Positions 32,400-43,967 of a stretch of 64,000 bases of DNA are shown here, piece after piece; positions within the stretch are counted from its first letter, which is position 1; each line of letters starts with the position of its first letter. Both the position numbers and the translations under genes were made by a program. Location: assembly GCA_033961575.1 (NCBI GenBank), contig CM066730.1, positions 113,455,523 through 113,519,522 on the forward strand, given 5' to 3'. Origin of the DNA: Aselliscus stoliczkanus (Eukaryota > Chordata > Mammalia > Chiroptera > Hipposideridae). A model generated the notes under the pieces. That model saw only the letters and a list, made by a program, of their open reading frames with translations. It did no database searches and had not been told where the DNA came from.

Positions 32400-33235
32400 A
32401 ACAATTTTTTTGAAGGAAGAGTATAAATTTGTGCCATACTAAATAAAAGGCAAGAGATACTGTTTAATATATACTTAATGAAAATGTCTTATTGGGTCCC
32501 TACTCTCTTATTACAATCTGAAATTAGCTATATGTTTTGGTGATATATAGATACCCCCAAATTTAGAAGTTTCCACATGGTTTCTTATCCTCTTATTTGT
32601 TATGTTCACAAGGTCTCTTGAGTCCTAGTTTTGGCATTCACATATCACTCCCTCCTTAGTAAGTCAAACCAAGTCTCAAGGTCAGCCCCTGTTCAAGGGG
32701 TGGGGAAATTGATTTCTCCTCTTGTGGGAGGAGCTAAAAATTTGGCTGTTTTTCAGCTATCATAGGCATTTACCTCAATTACAAAATTGGATAAGAAATA
32801 TGAATGAATCTGACTTAAATTGAAAACTGCTAAATTATTACAAAGTGTTTTATTATGTAGCTGGACCATTGTTCCTTCCCTCCTTCTCAAGGGCCTTTTT
32901 GGCAGGTGACCTCCTCAGGAAGTTCAAGACATTATGCTGCAGGCAGACTGAGCCAATTAGAAGTATGTCTGGGGCCTTGGCCGCTACCTATTTGTTTCTT
33001 GCTACTCAGTATCTCATGTATGAGTCTGCTACAAATTCAATGACATATAAAGCGTACTGATTTTCAGAAAGAAAGATATTTCTGTGCTGTAAATCTTGTC
33101 ATAATATTTGTTGTTAGCTCAAGCATACTCATCCATAGTTCAAAGAAAATTTACAATTCCTCTCAGTAAGACAGGTTTTTATCTTCTTAAATCTTGGTAT
33201 CAGAAAGTCTAAAGAAAAATAATGAAGCAAAAACA
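32400..33235. other. Mostly unassigned, probably old repeat
   Basis: The segment near 32680-32740 (AAGGTCAGCCCCTGTTCAAG, a TCCTCTTGTGGGAGGAGCTA-like block) resembles a common old mammalian LTR or DNA-repeat motif I cannot name. The remainder is unassigned. Confidence 0.35.
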
Positions 33236-33239
33236 TGTA

Positions 33240-33785
33240 AGGTTGAATCACCTTGTTTATTCAGCTCTGTATATCCTCACAAGAACTCAACAGTGACAAT
33301 GGGCCTGAGGGATCAGTGACTATAGTGGGCGTCTCTTGTGGTGGCTCCACAATGCAGGGTTCTGTCTCTTTCTCTGAGGGGCAACAAACATGCACAGTAT
33401 GCCCTTTCCTTGCCCCCACCCTGACAACCATCTCAATGTTAGGAAAGAGTCTGCTGGACTATGGCTTATTGATTCATGTCTGTCATTTGACCTAAGATGA
33501 GCCCATTTGTTTGTTTTTTTCATGAACCAGAAATGTGGCCAGAAGAGTGACAGTGTATTGGAAGTTGTTGGTAGCTGGGACACATTGCAATACTCTGGAA
33601 GGAACACCTCCTGCAGAAGAAACACATGCAATTGCCCTTGTTCCTTCACTTTGAGAGCGTTGGTTTAATTTTTCTTGAGATTCTGTAAGTTGTTCCAGTA
33701 TGCTTGCAATAAATTCCTTATTTTTGCTCAAACTACTAGAATTGGCTTGTTACTTGTGATCAAAAGAAACTTAACAGAAGACAGC
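33240..33785 (+). mobile_element. Possible old LTR fragment
   Basis: The right end, with ATGCTTGCAATAAATTCCTT, a GAATTGGCTTGTTACTTGTG-like block and CTTAACAGAAGACA, has the polyadenylation signal and terminal CA seen at the 3' ends of several old mammalian LTRs. The left boundary and family are undetermined. The minus-strand frame at 33492-33731 has no family motif. Confidence 0.35.
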
Positions 33786-33834
33786 CACAACCATGGCTGA
33801 ATGGTTAGAAGAAAACGATTTATCTGGATGTCAT

Positions 33835-34090
33835 TTCATTGATTCATTGATTTGTTCAATTGTCATTTATTGAGGACCTATTAAGCATCAGTCACAGAGA
33901 CAGGCACACCAATAAGACAGGAGGAGGTATGGGGAGATAGTCATGCAAACACATAATTACATTAAGTTGTGATAACATTCTAGTAGTGGTATTTACAAAG
34001 TGATGTGGGAGTATATATAGATGGGAATATGAATGAACTCTCTGGGTAGGTTGGGGAACTGGGGTTAATCATCTTGGAGAAGGATGTGAG
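33835..34090 (+). repeat. Ancient interspersed repeat, L2/MIR-era
   Basis: GTTCAATTGTCATTTATTGA, GAGACAGGCACACCAATAAG and later GGAGAAGGATGTGAGCTGAG fit a common old mammalian repeat whose copies also appear at 39055-39420, 50430-50600 and 56300-56420. I do not name the family with confidence. Confidence 0.4.
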
Positions 34091-34099
34091 CTGAGGGCT

Positions 34100-34980
34100 A
34101 AATCAAAGCTATACAGAAAATTCAAATCTCATTACGTTACAGTGACAGCAAATGAAGAATTTCGACATAGATGCTGAGGACCAGCTGTTCTCAATATCGA
34201 CTCAGCTCTGCTGAGTGAAAACTGATTTTAACAACAGCATGAGAGACTTAGATTACATATGAAAGAATTTCCTGACAGTGAGAGTTAATGTTGGGAGATT
34301 GTAGAATCTTCTCTGGAGGTTTAAAAATATAAGATAGCTCTCCATTTGCCTGGGGTGGCATTATTGTGATGCTGTCTAAAAGTAGGAAAATGGAAGATAA
34401 TCACTCAAGGTCTTTCCTAGCTTAGGGATGTTATAATTCTGTCACTTTTTAGAAAACCGTTAGCAAATCATTGAAAAAATGAAATTACAGACAGAAAAGT
34501 AGAATGAAAATATAATCAAGTAATTCCTTATTGGGGTCAGGAGTGAAGAAGAAGTGAAGAGACTAAAAAGCTTTAATATTTTTTACTTTAGAAATTATTT
34601 TGAAATCACATAGTGTACTTGTTGTTGTAGGACTCCCAAGTTGGAGCTCAACTGGTTGGAGCCCGCAGTACTTCAGATTCCCCTAATTTACTTTACAATT
34701 AATCTCATCTTTTAGAAAATTTTGTATATGTTTATGAATTTCTTTTTATTGTGAACTTAAACAAATTTATAGAATAAAACAGTCAAGTAAACATTAGCTC
34801 TCCACATCATTTAACATTTACACCTGCCCTTTTTAAGGCTATCTACCTACATTTTACTTATAGTATTTTTGAATTCTACTTTCTTTCACATGATTGATTT
34901 CATTTATACTTTTTCATGTATTCATGTTTTCCCTAACTTTCCACATTTAATAGCATTTTATCCCATGGCTATGAATCCAT
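34100..34980. other. Unassigned DNA
   Basis: No gene or element recognised. Confidence 0.4.
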
Positions 34981-34984
34981 AGAT

Positions 34985-35219
34985 TTTTAAAAATATTTTT
35001 ATTAAAAAATATAGCTACCATACAATATTATATCAGTTTCAGGTGTACACCATAGTTACTCAACATTTATATACCTAAAGAAGTGATCACCATAAGTCCA
35101 TCACCATCTGATACCATACCATGCTATCACAATATTATTGACTATATTCCCCATGCTATACATTATATCCTCATGCCTTATTTGTTTTATACATGGAAAT
35201 TTGAACCTCTTATTTCCCT
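34985..35219 (-). mobile_element. L1 3' end, first of a nested cluster
   Basis: ATATCAGTTTCAGGTGTACA followed by GAAGTGATCACCATAAGTCC and, further on, TTATTGACTATATTCCCCAT is an old L1 3'UTR read in reverse. The next L1 end begins directly after it. Confidence 0.8.
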
Positions 35220-35463
35220 TCACTTTTAGTCCCCTCCATTTTAATTTTTCAATTACAGTTAACATTCAATATTATTTTATATTAATTTCAGGTGTACATT
35301 ATAGTGCTTAGATGTTTGTGTAATTTAAGAAATGATACCCCTGAATAGCCTAGTACTCACCTGGCACTATTCATAGTTATTGTCATATTATTGACTATAA
35401 TCCCCGTGCTTTACTTTACATCCCCATAAGTATTTTGTAACAACCAATTTGTACTTGTTTTCT
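35220..35463 (-). mobile_element. L1 3' end, second of a nested cluster
   Basis: TTCAATTACAGTTAACATTC and TTAATTTCAGGTGTACATTA start another reverse-oriented L1 3' end, which continues to ACAACCAATTTGTACTTG. It has the same layout as the copy at 40560-40900. Confidence 0.8.
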
Positions 35464-35650
35464 TCTCCTTTTAAATATTTATTTATTTATTTATTAATTT
35501 ATTAGTTTCAGGTGTAGAAAACAATATAATGATAAACATTTAATACCCCTCACAAGGTACTATCCCTCCCTCCCAAGTGTACTACCCCTCTGACATCTTA
35601 TGTAGCTGTTACAATACCGTTGATTATATTCCCTATGCGGCACTTTACAT
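35464..35650 (-). mobile_element. L1 3' end, third of a nested cluster
   Basis: A TTTA-rich left edge (A tail on the minus strand) leads into AGTTTCAGGTGTAGAAAACA, CTACCCCTCTGACATCTTAT and CCTATGCGGCACTTTACATC. This subfamily matches the fragment at 26888-27058. It ends abruptly where the 5'UTR-like block starts. Confidence 0.8.
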
Positions 35651-36360
35651 CAGCTGCTAATAATGCCCCCTGCAGTACTCAAGTCAGGTGAGGCAGGGTC
35701 TCAGTGAGTCAGCAGGGTGGAGCAGCAGAGCTCACCAGGCCAAGCAGATTCAGATTTGGCCTGAGGGCTCAACACAGGAAAGATGGCGCCTGCCTGCCGG
35801 CTGCATGAGAGAACAGCCCCACGGAGGGAAAATGGGGACTGTTCCTTTAGTCCTTGCCCTGAAGTTACACAACTCAGCCTCTTCCCATATGCTTTGGACA
35901 CCCCCAGAGTCACTGTCCCTCTGCTGGAACTCAGGGTGAGTGTCATTTAAGAGGATATCTAGGTTTCCCTCTGCCTTCCGTCTACCAGGATGGTTGGATT
36001 CTCCACTGTTTTTCAGAAGTTGTGGGGGCTCCTCTGCTTGGCACTATTACTTTGAGCTGGGGAGCCTGGTATCGGGGCTGGGATCCCCTCACTCCTTCGT
36101 GGGGAACCTCTGTGCCTGAGGTATCTTGTCACAATTTTCAACCACCACAAGTGGGTGTGGGACCAGCCTGTTTCGCTTTTCTGCCGCTTATGCCAGACTT
36201 GACATGGCTTCTTTATATCCTCAGTTATAAAACTTGTGTTCAGGTAGACATCAGATGGTTCTCCAGGTTGATTGTTCTATAATTTGGTTGTAATTTTGAT
36301 GTGTTCATGGGATGAGGCAAGCACAGCATTTATCTACTTCGCCATTTTGGATCTCCTGAT
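35651..36360 (-). mobile_element. Probable L1 5'UTR block joined to L1 3'UTR
   Basis: Read on the minus strand it starts near GGATCCAAAATGGCGAAGTA, a form typical of mammalian L1 5' ends, and runs through a GC-rich region. It then meets the L1 3'UTR at about 35650 with neither ORF1 nor ORF2 between. This implies an internal deletion of a once full-length L1, or two abutting insertions. An unnamed LTR is the main alternative. Open frames on either strand have no L1 protein motif. Confidence 0.5.
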
Positions 36361-36430
36361 TCTTGATGTTTTGAAATTCCTATTAACTGTCTTTTTGGAT
36401 TTCTCATTTTATCCATGATTATGCTTTCTC

Positions 36431-36864
36431 TTTTTTTTTTTTTTTTAAGATTTTATTGGGGAATTGGGGGAGGGGAACAGCATTGGGGAATCAGGGAAGG
36501 GGAACAGACAAGTTGCTGTCCTTTTGTTCTTCAGTCTAGTTGTGGAGGATCACTTCACTGGCCTATGTCGGTAATATCATTGCACCCTTCCCGGGTGAGG
36601 CAGTCGCTCACTGGCCATTGGACAACGGCTCACGGTGGCTCATGGTAGCTCACGAAATCTCAATCCTACTGCTGGCCAGCCCCACTGCAGCCTATGCCGT
36701 TGCCGGAGACTCACAACAGCCCAGCTCCAGGTCGAGCTGTTGTTCACCGTCTTAGCTGTAGAGGGCAGTGTCACTGACCCTCATGTGGGATCCGAACCTG
36801 GGCCCTACTGCTCAGAGCTGGTGTCCCAAGCAAACTCGTAACCGACGTGTCACTTGGCCAGCCC
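36431..36864 (-). mobile_element. Intermediate-type composite SINE (copy G)
   Basis: A minus-strand copy of the same subfamily as D and K, with the shared head block ACTGCTCAGAGCTGGTGTCC on the plus strand and the body order GGCTCACGGTGGCTCATGG. The sense-strand tail carries AATAAAATCTT. The direct repeat ATCCATGATT at 36411-36420 and 36865-36874 marks the TSD, with about 10 bases of extra sequence before the T run. Confidence 0.88.
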
Positions 36865-36879
36865 ATCCATGATTTCTCT

Positions 36880-37465
36880 TAATCCTATTTTCATTCCTGG
36901 GCAAACCAGGAAGGCTGGTTCCTTCATATTCAATCATTAAGACCCATTGATTCTAACTAGACAGTCCAGTTCTTTCCATTGTCACGGCTGCTATAATCAG
37001 TAGAGGCCATTATCATTTCTCATCTAGAGTGCTGAAAAGCTTTGTAACTTTCTTTTTGCTTCTATCGTTGCTTCCTCCACCCTGTTCTTTGAATTGCTAC
37101 TAGAGTAATCTTTCCAAACTATAAACTGGGGGGCAGGGGGTGGGGGAGAGAAGGAAGGGGAGGAGGGGGAATGTTATTGTTCTTAAAATTTTAAAACCAT
37201 TCCCTATTTGCCCTAAGATAAATTATACACTTTTTATGATGGCTCACGTGGTCTCTCATAAAATTGTCCTGCTTATTTTTCCAGCCTCATCTCTTCTTTT
37301 CCTCTTACAGTGCATCTAAGCCCAGATTCCAGCTGTCCCCTCTATAAAAGCAATCTTTGTTTTTATTTTACACCCACATGGACATAGGACTCTTACATAT
37401 CTTCACATTCTCTTTACCAAATCCACTTTTCCAAAAGTCTTAGTGAGAAACACAGAATTCACAGG
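36880..37465 (+). mobile_element. L2 LINE relic
   Basis: TCCATTGTCACGGCTGCTAT, GGCCATTATCATTTCTCATC, TGAATTGCTACTAGAGTAAT and CCTAAGATAAATTATACACT follow the order of the L2 3' region. A G-rich GGGGGCAGGGGGTGGGGG insert sits at about 37128. Confidence 0.55.
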
Positions 37466-37469
37466 GGAG

Positions 37470-39050
37470 ATGAGGGGATATTTTATAACATGTGGCAGAG
37501 TAACAACCCCCAATTCAGCATTTTGCAGTTTTTTCTCCAAAGTTTCTTCTCAGCTGTGGCACTACCAGGGTTTGTTTGTTTGTTTGTTTGTTTAGTCCCT
37601 ACTTTTGCCACAAGGTATACAGCCTTCCTGGACCTACTTGCTCTTGCCCCTCCCCCTGCCCCGTGCTCTTTACACTCATCTCTTTATTATACTGAGCAAT
37701 TTGGCTATGCCCAAGCTCCTGTTTATAAACTTACATTCCCAACTTTATCTATGGGTTCAACAAAAAAAAGTGTCCTTCTATGTCTAGATTCCATTCTTGT
37801 TTAGTGCCATCATTTTTAGCTTGAATACGTCCCTTAAGGTCTCACCTCTTATCCCAAGTAACCTATTAAAATCTTCAAAAATTGAGTGTTACATTCCTCG
37901 AGGAATTTTTCTACCAGCTACTAAGAGAGTAAACGTTTCTTCACTTTCTTACTTGTATTTCAGACATATTGGTTTGCCTGCCGTTGTCATAATAGTCCTT
38001 GTTCTTTGCTACTATGTTTTTGTATTAGCTGCCAGTTTGCCTACAATACTTTACCAATATTTACCTAAAAAAAAAGTTGATAGACTATTAAATATACCTA
38101 AAGTTATAAGATTTTTTAAAATGTATTCTTGCCAAAATTAGTCTTCAGAATCAGGAAGAATGGACTGGTTTTCGTAAACTAAACCAGTGTTAGATGTAGT
38201 TCATGGGGCTTGATTTAGACAAAGAAATTCCTAAGTACATCATGATTCATTTCAGCATTTTTAATCATTATTACACGATGAAATTCACTGCATTGGTCTC
38301 TAGGGGATTAGAAAGAAAACTAATTTCAGTTTTGGAAAGTCATTTTCAAGACCTCCAAAGAAGGTTTATAAAGGTCATGAAAGGGGCCTAAGAATTATAT
38401 AGTGCTCAGTTTGATTCTAAGTCTGTGAATCAATACAATTAATCCAAACTCTAATTCATAGTTCCTTAGAAAACAATAATCTGCAAAACACATGGTCATT
38501 GTGTGCAGTCTAAGCAATCATTTTACGTTTACAGGCTGGTCATATTCAGTTAACTTAGTTTATTTTCTTGATAGCATCATAGAGTATATCTTCATGTTTA
38601 CTAATGCAAATTGAAGATTTTAGGATGTCAGTAGAACAACTTGAGGTTTTCTGTGGAACTTCATACTGCTTGGGTTTCTCAATAGCCTTCCTTAGTTCTA
38701 GAGACCTTGGGCTTCAAAGCCTTGAGAGGAGTATGGACTAACAAAACAAGCACAAAATTAGAGTTCAGAAACCCAGGTTTCCATTCTGCTATATTTTCTT
38801 GACATTTTAAACCCGATGCACTTTCTTATCTTTTAAACAGTCTTTACACTCGTACTTTAAAGGAGAGATCTTCATTGTTCTCTTTCTTGTTCAGAGGGTA
38901 ATATAAAGTAATAGATGTGAAAATACTTTGAAAACTAAAAATTCCTTGCAATGATAGGTGGGCCTCTCATCTTCCAGATTTGCAAGAGAAACCATGAGGA
39001 AATTTACTGTACCAATCTATTCATCCTTCTTACTGTTCAACTGTTCATCT
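37470..39050. other. Unassigned DNA
   Basis: Only a (GTTT)n run at about 37569-37592 stands out. Frames here (for example plus 37490-37804 and 37797-38141) have hydrophobic runs but no recognisable protein family and no gene context. Confidence 0.4.
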
Positions 39051-39054
39051 ATCT

Positions 39055-39425
39055 GATCTTCCCTTCCTTCTTCAACAAGTATTTATTAAGTGCTCAATGT
39101 TTGCATGTAACAGATACAATCCCTGTCCTCATGGATCTTATACTCTTATGTAAATAGTAAATAGACAGTTTAAATTTAGAGATTGATAAACGTTGTAATT
39201 GATAAGGAAACTGTGGGATAGTTGGATTAGGTAGGGTGGTGGGTAGGGAAGGTTTTCCAGAAAAAGGGATGTCTAGGGTGAGAGCTGATATTTCAACTCT
39301 CATGGGTAAACACGGGAAATATTTTAAATCTCATGGGAAACATCAGTAATAGCTGGGCAAAAGGAGGTGACAGAATGTTACCCATTCTGAGTACTGCACA
39401 AAGGCCCTGAGGCAAGAGTATTGTA
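39055..39425 (+). repeat. Ancient interspersed repeat, L2/MIR-era
   Basis: AACAAGTATTTATTAAGTGC, TACAATCCCTGTCCTCATGG, a GGAAGGTTTTCCAGAAAAAG-like block and AAAGGCCCTGAGGCAAGAG follow the order of a common old mammalian repeat also seen elsewhere in the window. Confidence 0.5.
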
Positions 39426-39429
39426 ATTG

Positions 39430-40305
39430 AACTAAAATGTCAAGGTAGCTGCTCTTCCAGGTAAGAAATTTTCACTGGAATTGTTTATAAACAGTGGTCT
39501 CCATATATTACATTCAGGAGCAACATGACCACTATAATACACAAATATAAAGAGCAACCACAGAGGCTGAATACCACCTTTAACAGTACAGAACAACAAG
39601 GTAACTGAAACTCTTATCATGGACACAAGCGTATTTATGGTCTGATTTAAGTGATCAAGACTTCTAGTCTGAAAACATTGCCAATATCTCCTGCCATAGT
39701 TCCTTCCTGACAGTCTATTATTAGGGTAGATGGGTCTGGAAAGCATGTATTGTTTCCTAAAGTTCTCTTGAAGTTGATTGCTAATTGAGTGCAAAATAAG
39801 TTCACAGGCAATGGTTAAGAAAGATAGTCACCTGGAACTGAGGACTAAAACGTAGGTAAATAAAGTAGAAATTTAAGAAACCCAAATACAAATTTCTGTT
39901 TACCTGGGGCTAACAATTTATGATTCCTAGGGAAATTGAGCAATGAAACATAATCAGAATGATTGTTAAACATCTCCAGCCTTGACTAACAACTAATCAT
40001 AAGAATAACAACATGAAGAAAAATAGAACCCCTCTCCAGTCTGGTTATTGAATACCTGGGAAGTATGTTCGGAGTCAAGGTAGTAGTGCTACTTCTAAAG
40101 TCTAAGAGATATATATTACACCGAGAAACATAAATGATTCAGATCTTTTACATCCATTTCCCCTAGTACATATACCTCAGGCAATAGCAAAACTTGTGCT
40201 GTAATTGTTTCTCTGCTACAGGAAACTTTGCAGATGATGTCTAAACCCTTGAATGAAATGTAAGGGTCCTAAGAGTAAGCCTTCTTTTAGCAGATTTTTT
40301 TCTAC
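39430..40305. other. Unassigned DNA
   Basis: No gene or element recognised. The minus frame at 39432-39794 lacks a motif. Confidence 0.4.
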
Positions 40306-40309
40306 CATA

Positions 40310-41110
40310 AAACTTTCTGTATCTCTTAGGAATCTTTCAGTTGCAAGTGAGAAATTACCTAACTCAAATTTGTGTAAGCAAAACATTAACATAATTGGCT
40401 TATATATTTGAAAGGGCCACAGGCAAGGTTTGTCATAGATGCAGCTTGATCTAGGGAATCAAATGCTGAATTTCTCACCACCTCTCAACACTTTATTCCT
40501 TTGTGTACCAGCTTCATCTTTGCGTTCCTTCTTTAATGAGACAAGATGGAGGCGGCAATTCTTTTTTAAAAATTAATTTTTAAGTTTCATTTACAGTCAT
40601 TAAATATTATTTTATATTAGTTTTGGGTGTATTGCACAGTGGTTAGACATTTATATAATTTACAAAGTGATTTCTCTGACTAGTACCCACCTGGCAATAT
40701 ACATAGTTATTACCATATTATTGACTATATTCCCTATGCTGTACTTTATATCCCTGTGGCTACTTTGTAACTACCAATTTGTATTTCTTAATCCCTTCCC
40801 CTTTTTAACCCACTCCCAACCCCCTCCCATCTGGCAACTATTAGTTTGTTCTATGGGTCTGGCAGCATTTCTAAGGTCCATACTTTTATCTACAAAATAT
40901 AGTGCAACAGTGAAAGTTTTTCTTTCTCAGAGTTAGTTACGATGGTCAGGAAGCTGGGGTTGTGAGATTTTATTTAAGTCAATCAGGTTCCTACTTGGAG
41001 GTAGGGAGTAGAGTGGGACCATTCCCATCCAACTGACTTGGCAGAGAATTGGGATGGAAGGATTTCCCCGAAGGAAATTCTGCTAGTAGATGAAAGGGGA
41101 AATGGATGCT
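40310..41110 (+). repeat. Ancient repeat split by an L1 3' end
   Basis: The left part (TTTCAGTTGCAAGTGAGAAA, TTAACATAATTGGCTTATAT, ACCAGCTTCATCTTTGCGTT) and the right part after about 40930 (GTTAGTTACGATGGTCAGGA, GGTAGGGAGTAGAGTGGGAC, ATGGATGCTAAACAGCAAAG) belong to one old repeat, the family also present at 10975-11350. The L1 end interrupts it. Confidence 0.45.
40560..40925 (-). mobile_element. Old L1 3' end inside an ancient repeat
   Basis: ATATTAGTTTTGGGTGTATT, AGTACCCACCTGGCAATATA and TATTGACTATATTCCCTATG are the reverse of an L1 3'UTR. The layout matches 35220-35463. The frame over it is a shadow. Confidence 0.8.
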
Positions 41111-41189
41111 AAACAGCAAAGAAAAGATTTTTCTTTCTTCTCCTCTTTGTCATTCCACCTGAAAGGACTCTCAGTTAACTTGAGCTTCC

Positions 41190-41740
41190 ATATTGGTTAG
41201 AATATAGAAAAAGATTCAGAATAACAGTATATGAAATAAGACAGAAGTTTATTTCACTCTCATGTAAAGTCTAAGATGGTATGGTGGCTCTGCACTGTGA
41301 AATTATAAAGAACCAGGCTTGGTGATCTTCAGGTGTTACTTCCATCTCTATGGCCCAACATGCATCATGCCAATGTCTCAATTACAACCTGACAGATGGG
41401 GCAAAAAAGGGAAGGTTATGTCTCTTACCTGTCAGTCAGAGTTGGTCAACATCACCACTATTGACATTCTGGACCAGACGGTTCTTTGTGGTGGGGGTCA
41501 CGCACATTGTAGGAAGTTGAGCAGTATCTCTGAGCCCTGCCCACTGGATGCCAGTAGCATTCCTCTTTTCCCTAGTTGTGACAAACAAAATGACTCCTGA
41601 CTTGTCAGATGTCTCCTGAGGTGGAGGGATATTTTACTTCTGCTCACATTCTTTGACTAGAACAGAGTCACATAGTCATTCATAGATACAAGGGAGATTG
41701 GGTAGTGGTCCTTTTCTTTTTTCTTGATAGCTTTGTGTCA
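41190..41740 (+). repeat. Ancient interspersed repeat, family not named
   Basis: AGAAGTTTATTTCACTCTCA, AAGTCTAAGATGGTATGGTG and AACAGAGTCACATAGTCATT align by order with the copies at 2040-2460 and 48190-48560. SINE copy H lies just beyond. Confidence 0.4.
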
Positions 41741-41759
41741 TCAAGAATGGGACCACTTA

Positions 41760-41887
41760 GGGCCGCCCGAGTGGCGTGGTGGTTAATCGCTGGCTTGGGA
41801 AGCCAGCGGCCCTGGTGCGGGTCCCACATATGAGGGCCAGTGACACTGCCCTAAAAAATAAATAAATAAAATAAAAAAGAAATAAGC
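41760..41887 (+). mobile_element. Short head-only SINE (copy H)
   Basis: Starts GGGCCGCCCGAGTGGCGTGG, with A box TGGCGTGGTGG and a mutated B box GGTGCGGGTCC. It ends GTGACACTGCCC followed by an (AAAT)n-type A-rich tail, without the long copies' body or TCTTT tail. A perfect 13-bp TSD, ATGGGACCACTTA at 41747-41759 and 41888-41900, bounds it. Confidence 0.93.
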
Positions 41888-41904
41888 ATGGGACCACTTA
41901 CATT

Positions 41905-43235
41905 CTCTGACACAGTGTTCAAGTGTAATTATGTATGTCATTCTCTATTAATATCAACCTAGGGGCACAATGATGATAATGGACAGTAATTATTGAGCTT
42001 TTGCCTTTATCCATCTCCAGGATTCCACAAAATTTCTTTCAAATATTTCTGAAACTCTTTAAGATGCATTTCATATTTGTGAACATCTTTTTAGACATTG
42101 AGTATGGTAAATTGGAAATCCATGAAACTATGTAGGTGTCTTACAAATGACATTTCCAGTGGTGTCCATATTGAGGGCACTAAAGCTCTGTGAAAGCTTG
42201 TTAAGTGCAATATCTAGTCACTCTCAAAGCTTTCTCTCCAGAACTGTTGGTGCAGTCTTATGTCTCCCACTAATGCTAGAGCCACTGGTGCCAACTAAAG
42301 CCACCAGCTATCTGCTACATCATATATCTCTTCGCACTACCAATCTTTGATCTTGATGAAGTACTGATAAGGGCTTCCAACATGTTATAAACATTTAAGT
42401 GCATCTAGCTTTTATACACGGCTTCTTCTTTCCTTAGGATTTACTGCAAGACTGTGGGCATTGGGATGGAAGACAATTCTGAGTAACACAAACCTTGATG
42501 TTCTCTAAATCATTTGTCCATTCTCTGATCACTGAAACATTGTTATTGAATCAAATTTATATGCTGACTCTTCTCTTAATAGAATTATTTCCCAGAATTA
42601 TTTCTCAGTCCTGCATGTGAATAGAATTCAGGTATAACATCCCATAGTTTTTCCTGACCAGCCCAAACATGTGGAGATCCAGTTTCGGCTCAAATTGAAT
42701 CCTTTGCTATTTATTCATTCACTCATTCATTTTAGTAATTCATTATTTTCACTTATTTATTCAATCACTTATTTACATTTATTGATTGTCTACATGTTCT
42801 GGGTTTCAAAGTTTCAACTGCAAGCACCACTGACATGACCTTCACGTATACAATCTAACAGGTGCTGTGGTAACAGCTCTCTCCTCCTCCATATTATCAG
42901 TTTGTGGGTTGTACACTTTGTCCATTCTTCCACTAGAATCTCTTAGGTTACACCAGAGTCTCTGCTATCCAGTTGCTCTTCAGTGGTGTGTACTCAGGCA
43001 ATTTAATATTTGTCTAGGTCAATCCTATTAATGAAGATTTTTCTAAGACAAAAGGTAAAAATCACCCAGCACACATTCTCAAGTTAAGTATAATGTCTGA
43101 TTTATTAGGAGTCTTGAATAGTTGACTATTTCCTGAATCTGAGCTGTTCTTTTTCTTCATGAGTTTGTTGAGACTGAGGGTTAACTACATTGTGATATGT
43201 GATTTGCTCTGTAAGAGCTCATCATCTGATACACT
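41905..43235. other. Unassigned DNA
   Basis: Only an ATTC/ATTT-rich low-complexity stretch at about 42710-42790 stands out. No gene or other element was recognised. Confidence 0.4.
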
Positions 43236-43239
43236 TCTT

Positions 43240-43725
43240 ATTTTTTTAGAATTGTTAACACATTTCTTATTGGGTAAAATATACGCAATGCAAGATTTAT
43301 TGTTTTAACCATATGAAAGTATATAGTCCTGTGACATTAAGCACATTCACATCGTTATGCAACCATCACTACCATCCATCTCCAGGACTTTTCATCTTCC
43401 TCGACTGAAACTCTGTACCTGTTAAATAATAATTCTCCATAACCCCTTTTCTCTAGCCCCTAGCAACCACCATTGTACTTTATGTCTTTATAAATTTGAC
43501 TACTCTAGGTACCTCATATAAGTGGAATCATATGGTATTTGTCCATTTGTGGCTGCCTTATATCACTTAGCACAAAGTCTTCAAGGTTCATTCATGCATG
43601 TGTCAGAATTTCCTTCTCTTTTCAGGATGAATGATATTCTACTGTATGTATATACCATGCTTTGTTTATCCATTCATTCCTTGATAAACTGAAATGCTTT
43701 TTTTTCTGCCTTTAGGTGGAATCTC
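43240..43725 (-). mobile_element. Old L1M 3' region
   Basis: TTCTTATTGGGTAAAATATA, CAACCATCACTACCATCCAT, GACTACTCTAGGTACCTCAT and TTTATCCATTCATTCCTTGA follow in order the reverse complement of an old mammalian L1 (L1M group). No coding frame is preserved. Confidence 0.8.
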
Positions 43726-43967
43726 ATCTTGAGTACTAAGACCTACATGCCCCCAACTCGCGCGCTAGTAAATGTAAACATGTCAAATGAGGGCAGTTAG
43801 CTCTGTGGCATTAATAAACCAAGCTACAAACCCTGCAATTGCCATTCAAGAAGAAAATGTAATTTTACAATAAATGAAATAACTGCCACTTTTTATTAGC
43901 AGTAGAAGTCCTAAAATCAGATTATGAAATTATTGTTTCATGAAAAAGTCAGTTAAAAAATTTTAGC

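Noticed and set aside
31783..32442. 219-residue open frame on the plus strand, longest in the window
   Set aside because: It runs through the MITE, the antisense SINE and a GT microsatellite; its content is explained by these repeats.
33492..33731. Minus-strand frame with a helix-rich N-terminus, considered as a processed pseudogene
   Set aside because: The sequence around it has an LTR-like 3' end and the peptide matches no family I know; no poly(A) tail or TSD supports retrocopy origin.
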